From: Qiania dongpingensis
GTDB lineage: Bacteria > Bacillota > Clostridia > Lachnospirales > Lachnospiraceae
Direction: 5' to 3'
Length of the DNA: 64,000 bases
Assembly: GCF_014337195.1 (NCBI RefSeq)
Contig: NZ_CP060634.1
Span: 1,426,001 to 1,490,000, forward strand
The position numbers and the translations under genes are program-made. The first letter of the stretch is position 1. Each line of letters starts with the position of its first letter. Shown one piece after another: positions 1-7,406 of this stretch. A model generated the notes under the pieces. It saw nothing but the letters and a program-made list of their open reading frames with translations. It was not told the DNA's origin and did no database searches.

Positions 1-1600
1 CTTCCTCCAGCTTGCTGTTCAGCTGCTCTCTTTCATCCACCGACAAGGTCCTGGTCTTTATGATGACCTCATTGGTGCCGCTCACCTTCTGCGTCTCAAC
101 ATTGGCATCGCCGGTCACTTCCTCCACAAGAGGAACCACATCGCTGTGGATGGTCTCCATGGATAAATCTTCATTAAAGGTAACGTTAGTGGAAGTGCCG
201 CCCTGGAACTCCAGGCTGTAGTTGAGGATGCTTCCCTGTTCTCCTCCCGCGTAAACGCCCATGGCCACAAAACCGGCAGCGATCACCACCAATGAACAGA
301 TGATGCATATATATTTTTTCTTGACAAAATTAATCTTCCTAGGCGCTTTTGCCTTGCCATACAGCTTCTCCGACTGGAAGCCTATATTATACAGGGACCT
401 CAGCGCGAACTTCGTCACGACCAGGGCCGTGAACATCGAAAGTACGATACCGAGCGCCAGCGTCTGGGCAAAGCCTTTTACCGTACCGGAGCCTCTCCAC
501 AGAAGCACCGCCGCCGCGATCAGCGTGGTGACATTGCCGTCGATGATAGCAGACAGCGCTTTGGAAAAGCCTTCCTTGATGGCCGCCTGGACTTTACGCC
601 CGGCCGCCAGCTCCTCACGGATTCTGGCAAAGATGATGACATTGGCATCCACCGCCATACCGATGGACAAAATGATACCTGCGATTCCCGGAAGAGTAAG
701 GGTGATATCAAAAGCGCTCAGGAACACGATGACCAGAGCCACATAAAACGCCAGGGCAATGGCTGCCGCCACACCGGGAATCCAGTAGAGGAACACCATA
801 AGCGCGGCCACTATGATAAAGCCGATAAGCCCGGCTTTTAAGCTTGTGGAAATCGCTTCTTCTCCCAGCTTCGCTCCAACCACGTTGGACCGCAGCTCTT
901 TAAGCTCCAGAGGAAGAGAACCGATCCGGATGGTGGAGGCCAGATTATTGGCCGCTTCGTAAGAGCTCATCCCGTCAATGCTGCATTGTCCTCCTGTAAT
1001 TTTCTCTTTCACGCTGGGGCTGCTCACGGTCTTGCCGTCATATACGATGGAAATCGTCTTGCCGATCATATTTTCCGTAGCGGTCGCGAACTTTCCACTG
1101 CCTTCATCGGTCAGCTGAAGGGATACGTAATATTCTGTAACACCTGTGGTCGAATTTTTCTTGCTCGCCGGCTGGGCCGTCTTCACGTCGTCGCCCGTAA
1201 GCACCACATTGCCGTCCGCGTCCTGAAAGGACAAAGATCCGGGCTGGCCGAGTTCTTCCAGGATCGCGTTAGCATCGGATACGCCGGGGATGTCCACATT
1301 GATCCGGTTGGAGCCCTCCTGGTATACTTCCGCCTCAGGGCTGTAAGTATCCACCCTCAATTTGAGCTTATAAATGGTATCTTTCATGTCCGTATCAGAG
1401 GGATTCTCATCCACTGTCTGATATGTGATGCTGACGCCGCCCGCCAGATCAAGGCCCAGCTTGATGTCACTCATGCTTCCGGAACCGTCCTTGCCAAGTC
1501 CCATTACCGCCGTATAGATGAATCCACCGATCACGGCCAGCAGAACGATCAGGCAGGCAATGCCCTTTCCGCGAGTTGAATTTTTCCTTGCATTCTTCAT
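1..1600 (-). CDS. secDF: Protein translocase subunit SecD-SecF fusion (3' end outside window)
   Basis: This gene encodes the SecD and SecF parts of the Sec translocon fused in one chain; the complex uses the proton gradient to help pull exported proteins across the membrane. Reading from an ATG at 1600 gives an N-terminal membrane segment, then the SecD signature DLAGGV near residue 50, a periplasmic region, and a membrane block with the typical segments GIAGIILSIGMAVDANVIIF and ARIREEL. A second copy of the fold begins near residue 440 after KKKYICIICS, with the SecF hallmark YSLEFQGGTS. The reading frame runs off the left edge, so the last part of SecF is missing here. An AGGAG-type site precedes the ATG. 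It is followed upstream by the SCIFF genes on the same strand, an arrangement I associate with Clostridia. The identification is firm; the fused architecture is seen directly. Confidence 0.93.
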   Translation of the reverse strand, partial: MKNARKNSTRGKGIACLIVLLAVIGGFIYTAVMGLGKDGSGSMSDIKLGLDLAGGVSITYQTVDENPSDTDMKDTIYKLKLRVDTYSPEAEVYQEGSNRINVDIPGVSDANAILEELGQPGSLSFQDADGNVVLTGDDVKTAQPASKKNSTTGVTEYYVSLQLTDEGSGKFATATENMIGKTISIVYDGKTVSSPSVKEKITGGQCSIDGMSSYEAANNLASTIRIGSLPLELKELRSNVVGAKLGEEAISTSLKAGLIGFIIVAALMVFLYWIPGVAAAIALAFYVALVIVFLSAFDITLTLPGIAGIILSIGMAVDANVIIFARIREELAAGRKVQAAIKEGFSKALSAIIDGNVTTLIAAAVLLWRGSGTVKGFAQTLALGIVLSMFTALVVTKFALRSLYNIGFQSEKLYGKAKAPRKINFVKKKYICIICSLVVIAAGFVAMGVYAGGEQGSILNYSLEFQGGTSTNVTFNEDLSMETIHSDVVPLVEEVTGDANVETQKVSGTNEVIIKTRTLSVDEREQLNSKLEE

Positions 1601-1613
1601 GGTCAATCTCCTT

Positions 1614-2975
1614 CTAATTCTCATCCGCCAGAGCGGCCTTTATCATGATCGCACATTCGATGCGTTTTTTCTGCATCTCACAGCCGATATCATAAGCGTC
1701 TGTGATGGAGCCGTGAAAATTGTAGGAATTGGCGGCGCAGCCCCCGCTGCAATAAAATCTGGCAAAACAATTCCTGCACTTTTCTTTTGCATACACATTG
1801 CAGAGCTTAAATTCATCCCGGACCTCCGTGTTCACCACTCCAGTATCCACATTTCCCAGAAGGAATTCCTCCTGCCCGACGAACTGGTGGCACGGGTACA
1901 GGTCTCCCCATGGAGTGACAGCCAGGTATTCTGTCCCTGATCCGCATCCGGAAAGACGCTTTGCCACACAGGGCCCCTGGCTCAAATCTATCATGAAATG
2001 AAAGAAATTGAAGCCTCTCCCATCTTGTTTCCTTTTTATGTATTCCCCGGCCAGCTTATCATATTCAGAAAGTATCCTGGGCAGGTCCTCTTCTCGTATG
2101 GAATAATCTGCCTCAGGAGGCGCCACCACCGGTTCCACGGAAATCTGGTCAAACCCTTCATCGGCAAAATGAAGCACGTCCTCCGAAAAGTCCAGATTAT
2201 GCCTTGTAAAAGTCCCTCTGATATAATAACTTTTGCTGCCGCGGGCTTTGGCAAATTTTTTAAACTTGGGCATGATGATGTCGTAGCTGCTCCCTTTTCC
2301 GTTTCTTGTGGGACGCATCCTGTCGTTGACTTCCTTGCGCCCATCAACGCTCAGAACCACGTTTGCCATTTCCTTATTCAGGAATTCCGTGACTTCGTCG
2401 TCGAGAAGCATTCCGTTGGTCGTCATCGTAAATCGGAAGTTCTTATTAAATTCTTTCTCCTTGGAACGGCCGTATGACACCAGCTTCTTGACCACTTCCC
2501 AGTTCATCAGCGGCTCGCCGCCGAAAAAGTCCACTTCCAGGTTCTTCCGGTTCCCGGAATTCTCTATGAGGAAGTCCAAAGCCTTCCGACCCACCTCATA
2601 GCTCATGATAGCCCGGCGCCCGTGATATTCTCCTTCCTCTGCAAAGCAGTACTTGCAGCCAAGATTGCAGTCATGGGCCACATGCAGACACAGAGCCTTG
2701 ACCACAGTCTTTCTGCTTTTAAAGTCTGTTACATACTGCTCATAGATGTCCTCCGTGAACAAAAGCCCTTCTTCCGAGAGCTCCTTGATCTCACTGACCG
2801 CTTCCCGAATATCCTCCTCCGGATACTTCCCCCGAAGCTTTTCCGCCGCAGCCTCCGGATTTTCTTTTTCATAAACGGCAATGGCATCATATACCACGTC
2901 ATCCACTACATGGACGGCGCCGCTGCACACATCCATAACAATATTGTATCCATTGCTTTTATACTGGTGAATCAC
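1614..2975 (-). CDS. scfB: SCIFF radical SAM maturase (thioether-forming, SPASM family)
   Basis: Radical SAM/SPASM enzyme expected to install a thioether crosslink in the SCIFF peptide encoded just upstream. The GTG start at 2975 (protein begins MIHQYKSNGYNIVMDVCSGA) is chosen because a GAGGGG ribosome site lies about ten bases upstream and because family members begin this way; the frame stays open to an ATG at 3092 but that extension is low-complexity and reads through palindromic DNA. The product is 453 residues. The radical SAM cluster motif CNLGCKYC has Cys103, Cys107 and Cys110, followed by the FFGGEPLMNW segment. The C-terminal SPASM part carries many cysteines, including CRNCFARFYCSGGC, for auxiliary Fe-S clusters. 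An N-terminal peptide-binding (RRE-like) region is typical of the family. It follows scfA in the same orientation across a roughly 190-base gap containing hairpins. Confidence 0.93.
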   Translation of the reverse strand: MIHQYKSNGYNIVMDVCSGAVHVVDDVVYDAIAVYEKENPEAAAEKLRGKYPEEDIREAVSEIKELSEEGLLFTEDIYEQYVTDFKSRKTVVKALCLHVAHDCNLGCKYCFAEEGEYHGRRAIMSYEVGRKALDFLIENSGNRKNLEVDFFGGEPLMNWEVVKKLVSYGRSKEKEFNKNFRFTMTTNGMLLDDEVTEFLNKEMANVVLSVDGRKEVNDRMRPTRNGKGSSYDIIMPKFKKFAKARGSKSYYIRGTFTRHNLDFSEDVLHFADEGFDQISVEPVVAPPEADYSIREEDLPRILSEYDKLAGEYIKRKQDGRGFNFFHFMIDLSQGPCVAKRLSGCGSGTEYLAVTPWGDLYPCHQFVGQEEFLLGNVDTGVVNTEVRDEFKLCNVYAKEKCRNCFARFYCSGGCAANSYNFHGSITDAYDIGCEMQKKRIECAIMIKAALADEN

Positions 2976-3089
2976 TGCCGGATTTCCCCTCTCTGTATAC
3001 GTTGTACCGCAAAACAGCCCTCTCGCGCTACTCCCTGTTTCCAGAAGGCCTTGTCCGCGGGCTGTGCTTTCCTGTTGACAGAAGAAAGA

Positions 3090-3109
3090 CACTTCGCATA
3101 TGCAAAGTG
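3090..3109. repeat. 20-bp palindrome between scfA and scfB
   Basis: The sequence CACTTCGCATATGCAAAGTG is a near-perfect inverted repeat built round the self-complementary core GCATATGC. It lies about 115 bases upstream of the scfB start and about 55 bases downstream of scfA. It could be an operator, an RNA hairpin in the scfA-scfB transcript, or part of a dispersed intergenic repeat. The sequence alone does not decide between these. Confidence 0.5.
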
Positions 3110-3136
3110 CCCCCTACATGCCGTATTACGATAATG

Positions 3137-3154
3137 AGGGAGCGCGACCGCTCC
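3137..3154 (-). terminator. Hairpin after scfA (possible attenuator)
   Basis: A 7-bp GC-rich stem (GGGAGCG paired with CGCTCCC, 4-base loop) sits ten bases past the scfA stop. It is followed on the minus strand by TCATTAT rather than a clean run of T. It may reduce read-through into scfB, so that the peptide is made in excess over its enzyme, or it may protect the 3' end of a short scfA message. Confidence 0.45.
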
Positions 3155-3164
3155 CATCCTAACA

Positions 3165-3308
3165 TTATTTATGATTTTCGCAGGACTGGTTCCCTACCGT
3201 ACAGGATGTCTTGCATGCAGACTGGCAGGATGTCTGGCATTCGCCGCAGCCGCCTTTTTTCATGGACTCCTTTAACGTACTGGAAGTTAATGTCTTGATT
3301 CTCTTCAT
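3165..3308 (-). CDS. scfA: SCIFF peptide precursor (six cysteines in forty-five residues)
   Basis: A 47-residue ribosomally made peptide. The translation starts MKRIKTLTSSTLKESMKKGG and continues with a cysteine-rich core holding Cys21, Cys24, Cys28, Cys32, Cys36 and Cys43, in the conserved pattern CGECQTSCQSACKTSCTVGN. This is the signature of the SCIFF family, which is nearly universal in Clostridia and always accompanied by a radical SAM/SPASM maturase, here the next gene downstream. The maturase links a core cysteine to a nearby residue by a thioether bond; the function of the finished peptide is not established. An AGGAGG-type site lies about nine bases before the ATG at 3308, and an extended -10 element lies upstream. 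There is no recognisable exporter or protease gene beside it apart from secDF. Confidence 0.96.
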   Translation of the reverse strand: MKRIKTLTSSTLKESMKKGGCGECQTSCQSACKTSCTVGNQSCENHK

Positions 3309-3342
3309 TGTCCTATCCTCCTATCTAAACCTGATTTGAGTC

Positions 3343-3371
3343 ATTATAGCATATAATCTTCCATAAGAAAA
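3343..3371 (-). promoter_or_regulatory. Promoter of scfA (extended -10)
   Basis: On the minus strand TATAAT occupies 3348-3343 and is preceded by TGC, giving the extended -10 form TGnTATAAT. The -35 region at 3371-3366 reads TTTTCT and is weak, which an extended -10 can tolerate. It lies about 35 bases upstream of the scfA start codon. Confidence 0.6.
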
Positions 3372-3444
3372 GGTCTTTTTCCAAATATTCCTTCATATCT
3401 TGTCTTAAATCCACTATAAATTCTATCAGAAAGAAGGTAATCCC

Positions 3445-3813
3445 ATGGCTTCCGTTCCCAAGAGCAAACCTCTGTCTCTCATCCGTTCCCTGCTGTCTTC
3501 CTATGTGCTCACAGGAGTCCTTTTACTGCTCCTGTCCTTTCTGCTTTATAAGATGAAGCTTTCCAAAAACCAAATCCACATAGGAATCTACGTCATCTAT
3601 GTCCTTTCCTGTCTGTTCGGAGGCTTCCTGGCCGGAAAACAGACAAAGGCCAGGCGTTTCATGTGGGGAGGCCTCTCCGGCATCCTCTATTTCGCCGTAT
3701 TGTTCCTGATCTCTCTGGTCCTTCATCGGGGCATCCAGACAGGGATTCCCGGAATTCTCATCTGTTTCTGCCTCTGCGCCGGCTGCGGCACACTGGGGGG
3801 CATGTTCAGCTGA
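3445..3813 (+). CDS. TIGR04086-like small integral membrane protein
   Basis: A 122-residue protein with four hydrophobic segments at about residues 15-37, 46-66, 74-95 and 100-121, and a short basic N-terminus (MASVPKSKPLSLIRS). Size, helix spacing and the GGFLAGKQTKAR loop after the second helix match the putative membrane protein family TIGR04086, found in Firmicutes near secDF/yajC and SCIFF genes. That is the neighbourhood here, but on the opposite strand from scfA. No catalytic motif is visible and no function is known to me. A GAAGG ribosome site precedes the ATG at a normal distance. Confidence 0.72.
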   Translation: MASVPKSKPLSLIRSLLSSYVLTGVLLLLLSFLLYKMKLSKNQIHIGIYVIYVLSCLFGGFLAGKQTKARRFMWGGLSGILYFAVLFLISLVLHRGIQTGIPGILICFCLCAGCGTLGGMFS

Positions 3814-3819
3814 CCTGTC

Positions 3820-3848
3820 TTGACATATGGACGTCCTTAGTGTAAAAT
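3820..3848 (+). promoter_or_regulatory. Sigma-70-type promoter for the CorC/HlyC-like gene
   Basis: A perfect -35 TTGACA at 3820-3825 is separated by 17 bases from TAAAAT at 3843-3848. The predicted start of transcription is about 75 bases before the TTG start codon at 3930. Confidence 0.75.
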
Positions 3849-3929
3849 CATCCTTACCATCCATAGACTGGGAATATTTTCCCTCTGTGCCTGGCAATAC
3901 ATTATTTATAGAAAATGGAGTGATGATTT

Positions 3930-5237
3930 TTGGACCCAAGTGACGTCATACAGATTGTCGTTCTTCTCGTGCTGTTGTTTCTGTCTGCGTTTTTTTCTTC
4001 TGCGGAAACAGCCCTTCTGTCCATGAGCAATGTACGGATCCGTACTCTGGTCGATGAAGGAAATCAGAAGGCAGTGACCCTGGAAAAAGTAGTGCATAAC
4101 AAAGGCAAGATGCTGAGTGCCATCCTGATCGGCAATAATGTGGTGAACCTGAGCGCCTCTTCCTTGATCACCTCGCTGGTGATCAAAAAATTCGGCAATG
4201 CTTATGTCGGCGCTGCCACCGGCGTGATCACCCTGCTGATTCTGATCTTCGGAGAAATATCACCGAAGACTATGGCTACTTTAAAGGCAGAGAATATCGC
4301 GCTTAAATTTGCCGGGATCATTTCTGTATTAATGAAGATTCTGACACCTGTAATCTTTATCGTGAACCTGCTGGCAGGCGGCTTTCTCCGCCTCATGGGC
4401 ATAGATCCAAACGCCAAATCTGACACCATCACCGAAAATGAGCTGCGTACCATCGTGGATGTAAGCCACGAGGAGGGCGTCATCGAGAGTGAAGAGCGGT
4501 GGATGATAAACAATGTGGTGGATTTCGGCGACGCCCAGGCCAAGGATATCATGGTACCGCGCATCGACATGGTGTTCGCCAGTGAAGACGCCACTTACCA
4601 GGAGCTCCTGGAAATCTTCCGTGAAAATATGTTCACCCGTGTCCCGATCTATCGGGACACCACCGACAATGTCATCGGCATCATCAACATGAAGGACTTG
4701 CTGTTTTATAAAGAAGATACGCCCTTCAACGTACAGGATTACCTTAGGGAAGCCTACTTTACCTATGAATTTAAAAAGACCTCTGAGCTTTTCATTGAAA
4801 TGCGTCAGAATTCCGTGAGCCTGGCCATTGTTCTGGATGAATACGGCGCTACCGCAGGTCTGGTGACACTGGAAGACCTCCTGGAGGAGATAGTCGGGGA
4901 GATTCGTGATGAATACGACGAGGACGAGCTTGAAAGTCTCCAGAAGATCAACGACCTGGAATACCGGGTGGAAGGTTCCATGAAGCTGGACGACATCAAT
5001 GAAGCCCTGGGGCTTGACTTATCTTCTGAAGACTATGATTCCGTGGGAGGCCTCATCATCGGAGGATTGGATCATGTTCCTGTGGCCGGTGAAAGCATCA
5101 CCGAAGACGGCATCCGCTTTGTGGTGGAAACCATGGACAAAAACAGAATTGAATGGGTGAAGATGTATCTTCCCGAAAAAACAGAAGATGAAGAAGATCA
5201 TACAGAACCCACTGACGATAAAGAAGAGACCTTATGA
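3930..5237 (+). CDS. CorC/HlyC family membrane protein with CBS domains
   Basis: Integral membrane protein of the CNNM/CorC (HlyC) group, generally linked to magnesium or other divalent cation efflux. Order in the 435 residues: a DUF21 membrane domain (about 5-185, with FLSAFFSSAETALLSMSNVR near the start), a pair of CBS domains (about 205-330, including DIMVPRIDMV and VLDEYGATAGLVTLEDLLEE), and a C-terminal CorC/HlyC transporter-associated domain (about 345-420, LEYRVEGSMKLDDINEALGL). The tail is strongly acidic. The start is TTG at 3930, supported by GGAG nine bases upstream and no competing ATG near the membrane domain. A strong promoter lies upstream and a bidirectional terminator downstream, so it appears monocistronic. 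The transported ion cannot be read from sequence. Confidence 0.88.
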   Translation: MDPSDVIQIVVLLVLLFLSAFFSSAETALLSMSNVRIRTLVDEGNQKAVTLEKVVHNKGKMLSAILIGNNVVNLSASSLITSLVIKKFGNAYVGAATGVITLLILIFGEISPKTMATLKAENIALKFAGIISVLMKILTPVIFIVNLLAGGFLRLMGIDPNAKSDTITENELRTIVDVSHEEGVIESEERWMINNVVDFGDAQAKDIMVPRIDMVFASEDATYQELLEIFRENMFTRVPIYRDTTDNVIGIINMKDLLFYKEDTPFNVQDYLREAYFTYEFKKTSELFIEMRQNSVSLAIVLDEYGATAGLVTLEDLLEEIVGEIRDEYDEDELESLQKINDLEYRVEGSMKLDDINEALGLDLSSEDYDSVGGLIIGGLDHVPVAGESITEDGIRFVVETMDKNRIEWVKMYLPEKTEDEEDHTEPTDDKEETL

Positions 5238-5243
5238 TACGAT

Positions 5244-5290
5244 AAAAGCCCCTGTGCTGACTGTAAAACCGGCAGCGCAGGGGCTTTTTT
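5244..5290. terminator. Bidirectional intrinsic terminator
   Basis: A 16-bp stem beginning AAAAGCCCCTG and closing CAGGGGCTTTTTT has A-runs on one side and T-runs on the other. It lies between two convergent genes and would end transcripts from both strands. Confidence 0.85.
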
Positions 5291-5295
5291 ATCCT

Positions 5296-5865
5296 TTATT
5301 CAGTTTTCACTAAAATTCCGTCTTTATCCAGGCCTTCATTCCGCCTGGCTCTCATGATACAGTACACAAAGTCCGATACGTAATACAGAAGCGCTGCTAC
5401 GATCAGGACCTTACCCAACGCCATGCTGTAGCTGTCAGCCAGGCGTACCACAGCCTTGTGGAGGAATGCGAACAGGAACACCGCATAAAATCCCCACGCG
5501 ATCGTGCTCTCCAGGCAGATGATTCCCTTATAATTGAAGGGTTTTTCCTTGTAGTCCCACCAGACCGCGCCAAACACCTTCAGCATAACATGAGCGGTGA
5601 TGAACTCCAGAGTCGTCGCCATCAGGGTTCCCAGAAAATATACGGCTACGTAGTTCCCGGATACCGGACTGAGGATGAAGTATGCGGCCAGCGCTCCCAC
5701 TCCATAGATCGGGCAGATCGGCCCCCTTACAAATCCGCGGTTGGTCAGCTTCCGGTTACAGAGGGACATATAGATGGACTCCACGATCCATCCGAGGACA
5801 CTGTAGATCAGAAACCAGTTGGCAAAGTGGTAAAAATCAGTTGTCAAAAACGGGGCATCCCACAT
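5296..5865 (-). CDS. CmpB-type putative ABC transporter permease (Pfam ABC_trans_CmpB)
   Basis: A 189-residue membrane protein with about five hydrophobic helices. It shows the conserved features of the CmpB-like family: an N-terminal helix with YSVLGWIVESIY, the loop NRGFVRGPICPIYGVG, and the later stretch WDYKEKPFNYKGIICLESTI followed by AWG. Family members are annotated as ABC transporter permeases, but no ATPase or binding protein lies beside this copy and its role is uncertain. The ATG at 5865 has a GAGGAG site six bases upstream. It shares a terminator with the convergent CorC/HlyC-type gene. Confidence 0.75.
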   Translation of the reverse strand: MWDAPFLTTDFYHFANWFLIYSVLGWIVESIYMSLCNRKLTNRGFVRGPICPIYGVGALAAYFILSPVSGNYVAVYFLGTLMATTLEFITAHVMLKVFGAVWWDYKEKPFNYKGIICLESTIAWGFYAVFLFAFLHKAVVRLADSYSMALGKVLIVAALLYYVSDFVYCIMRARRNEGLDKDGILVKTE

Positions 5866-5972
5866 AAATGAGCTCCTCTCTTTAGACTTTTTTAAGAATC
5901 TTTATAGTTTCTTCATTGCATTACCCACTTTACCATACTTCGTTCTGTTTTACCATAGCTTTTCTATGAATA

Positions 5973-7406
5973 TTATTTTAAAATTTCCAGAAGGATCTTA
6001 TTCACCATGGCAGGATCCGCTTTCCCCTTCATGGCTTTCATCGTCTGTCCCACGAGGAACCCTATGGCTTTTTTCTTGCCATTCCGATAATCTTCCACGG
6101 ACTGGGGGTTGCCTTTCACGATCTCTTCAATGGTCATCCTGAGCGCGCCCTCATCCTGTACCATGGACAGCCCTTTTTCTTCCACATAGCTGACAGGATC
6201 GATATCTTCCCCAAACATGATCTCGAATACTTCTTTCGCCACGGTGCGGTTGATCTTCCCCTGTTCCACCAGACCGATAAGTGCGGCCAGATGGGACGGG
6301 CTGAAACAGATATCCTCAGGCTCCGTATCTGTCTCCTTCAGCAGTCTCATGGTCTCAACCATGAGCCAGTTGGAGACTTCCTTCGGCTTACAGCCCAGTG
6401 CGATAGTCTCCTCAAAGATATCTGCCATTCGTTTGGAGGAGGTCAGGATATCGATATCGTATTCCGGAATTCCATACTCCTCCTTGTAGCGTTTCCGTTT
6501 TTCGTCCCGAAGCTCCGGCTGCTTTGCTCTAATTTCCGCCAGCCACTCATCACTTATGACCACCGGCACCAGATCCGGCTCCGGAAAATACCGGTAGTCC
6601 TGGGCGTCCTCCTTGGAGCGCATGGCATAAGAGCATTCTTTGCTGTCGTCCCATCTCCTGGTTTCCTGGATCACTTTACCCCCGTCCTCCAGTATATCGA
6701 TCTGGCGGCTTCGCTCTCCTTCTATGGCCCTTGCAATGGCCTTAAATGAATTCAGGTTCTTCATCTCTGTCCTGGTGCCAAATTCCTCTGTTCCCGCCTC
6801 GCGGACCGACAGGTTTACATCCGCCCTCATGGAGCCCTCCTGGAGCTTACAGTCGGAGGCTCCCAAATACTGGATGATCAGCCTCAGTTTATCCAGATAT
6901 GCGATCACTTCCTCCGCGGAGCGCATATCCGGCTCGGACACGATCTCGATCAGCGGTACCCCGCTTCTGTTGAAATCGACCAGAGTGCAGTCCTCCCACT
7001 CGTCATGAATGAGCTTTCCGGCATCCTCTTCCATATGGATCTCATGGATCCGGATGGTTTTCTTTCCTTCCGCCGTCTCAATCTCTATGCCGCCGTCTCT
7101 GCATATCGGCAGGTACAGCTGAGAAATCTGGTAGTTCTGGGGATTGTCCGGGTAAAAATAGTTCTTTCGGTCAAATTTACAATATTGGGTAATGGCGCAG
7201 TTGGTCGCCAGCCCTACCGCGGCAGCATATTCCACCACCTGTTTATTCAGAACCGGCAGGGAGCCGGGCATACCTGTGCATACCGGACACGTATGAGTGT
7301 TTGGTTCGCCGCCGAACTCGGTACTGCAGGAGCAGAAAATCTTCGTCTTAGTGGCCAGTTCTACATGGACTTCCAGTCCGATGACTGTTTCGTACTGTTT
7401 ACTCAT
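5973..7406 (-). CDS. gatB: Asp-tRNA(Asn)/Glu-tRNA(Gln) amidotransferase subunit B
   Basis: Subunit B of the GatCAB amidotransferase, which binds misacylated Glu-tRNA(Gln) or Asp-tRNA(Asn) and activates the acyl group for amidation by ammonia from GatA. The 477-residue chain begins MSKQYETVIGLEVHVELATK; the zinc site is visible as CSCSTEFG and CPVCTGMPG, and the phosphorylation cradle as FDRKNYFYPDNPQNYQISQL. The C-terminal part is the helical and YqeY-like tRNA-binding tail ending VNKILLEILK. The ATG at 7406 is preferred over the in-frame upstream ATG at 7463 because AGGAG lies just before it and homologues start there. Its start overlaps the end of gatA by eight bases, implying coupled translation. 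Confidence 0.97.
   Translation of the reverse strand: MSKQYETVIGLEVHVELATKTKIFCSCSTEFGGEPNTHTCPVCTGMPGSLPVLNKQVVEYAAAVGLATNCAITQYCKFDRKNYFYPDNPQNYQISQLYLPICRDGGIEIETAEGKKTIRIHEIHMEEDAGKLIHDEWEDCTLVDFNRSGVPLIEIVSEPDMRSAEEVIAYLDKLRLIIQYLGASDCKLQEGSMRADVNLSVREAGTEEFGTRTEMKNLNSFKAIARAIEGERSRQIDILEDGGKVIQETRRWDDSKECSYAMRSKEDAQDYRYFPEPDLVPVVISDEWLAEIRAKQPELRDEKRKRYKEEYGIPEYDIDILTSSKRMADIFEETIALGCKPKEVSNWLMVETMRLLKETDTEPEDICFSPSHLAALIGLVEQGKINRTVAKEVFEIMFGEDIDPVSYVEEKGLSMVQDEGALRMTIEEIVKGNPQSVEDYRNGKKKAIGFLVGQTMKAMKGKADPAMVNKILLEILK

Noticed and set aside
2976..3092. N-terminal extension of the SCIFF maturase to an ATG at 3092
   Set aside because: It is not like known maturases, reads through a palindrome, and a GTG with a good ribosome site at 2975 gives the conserved start.
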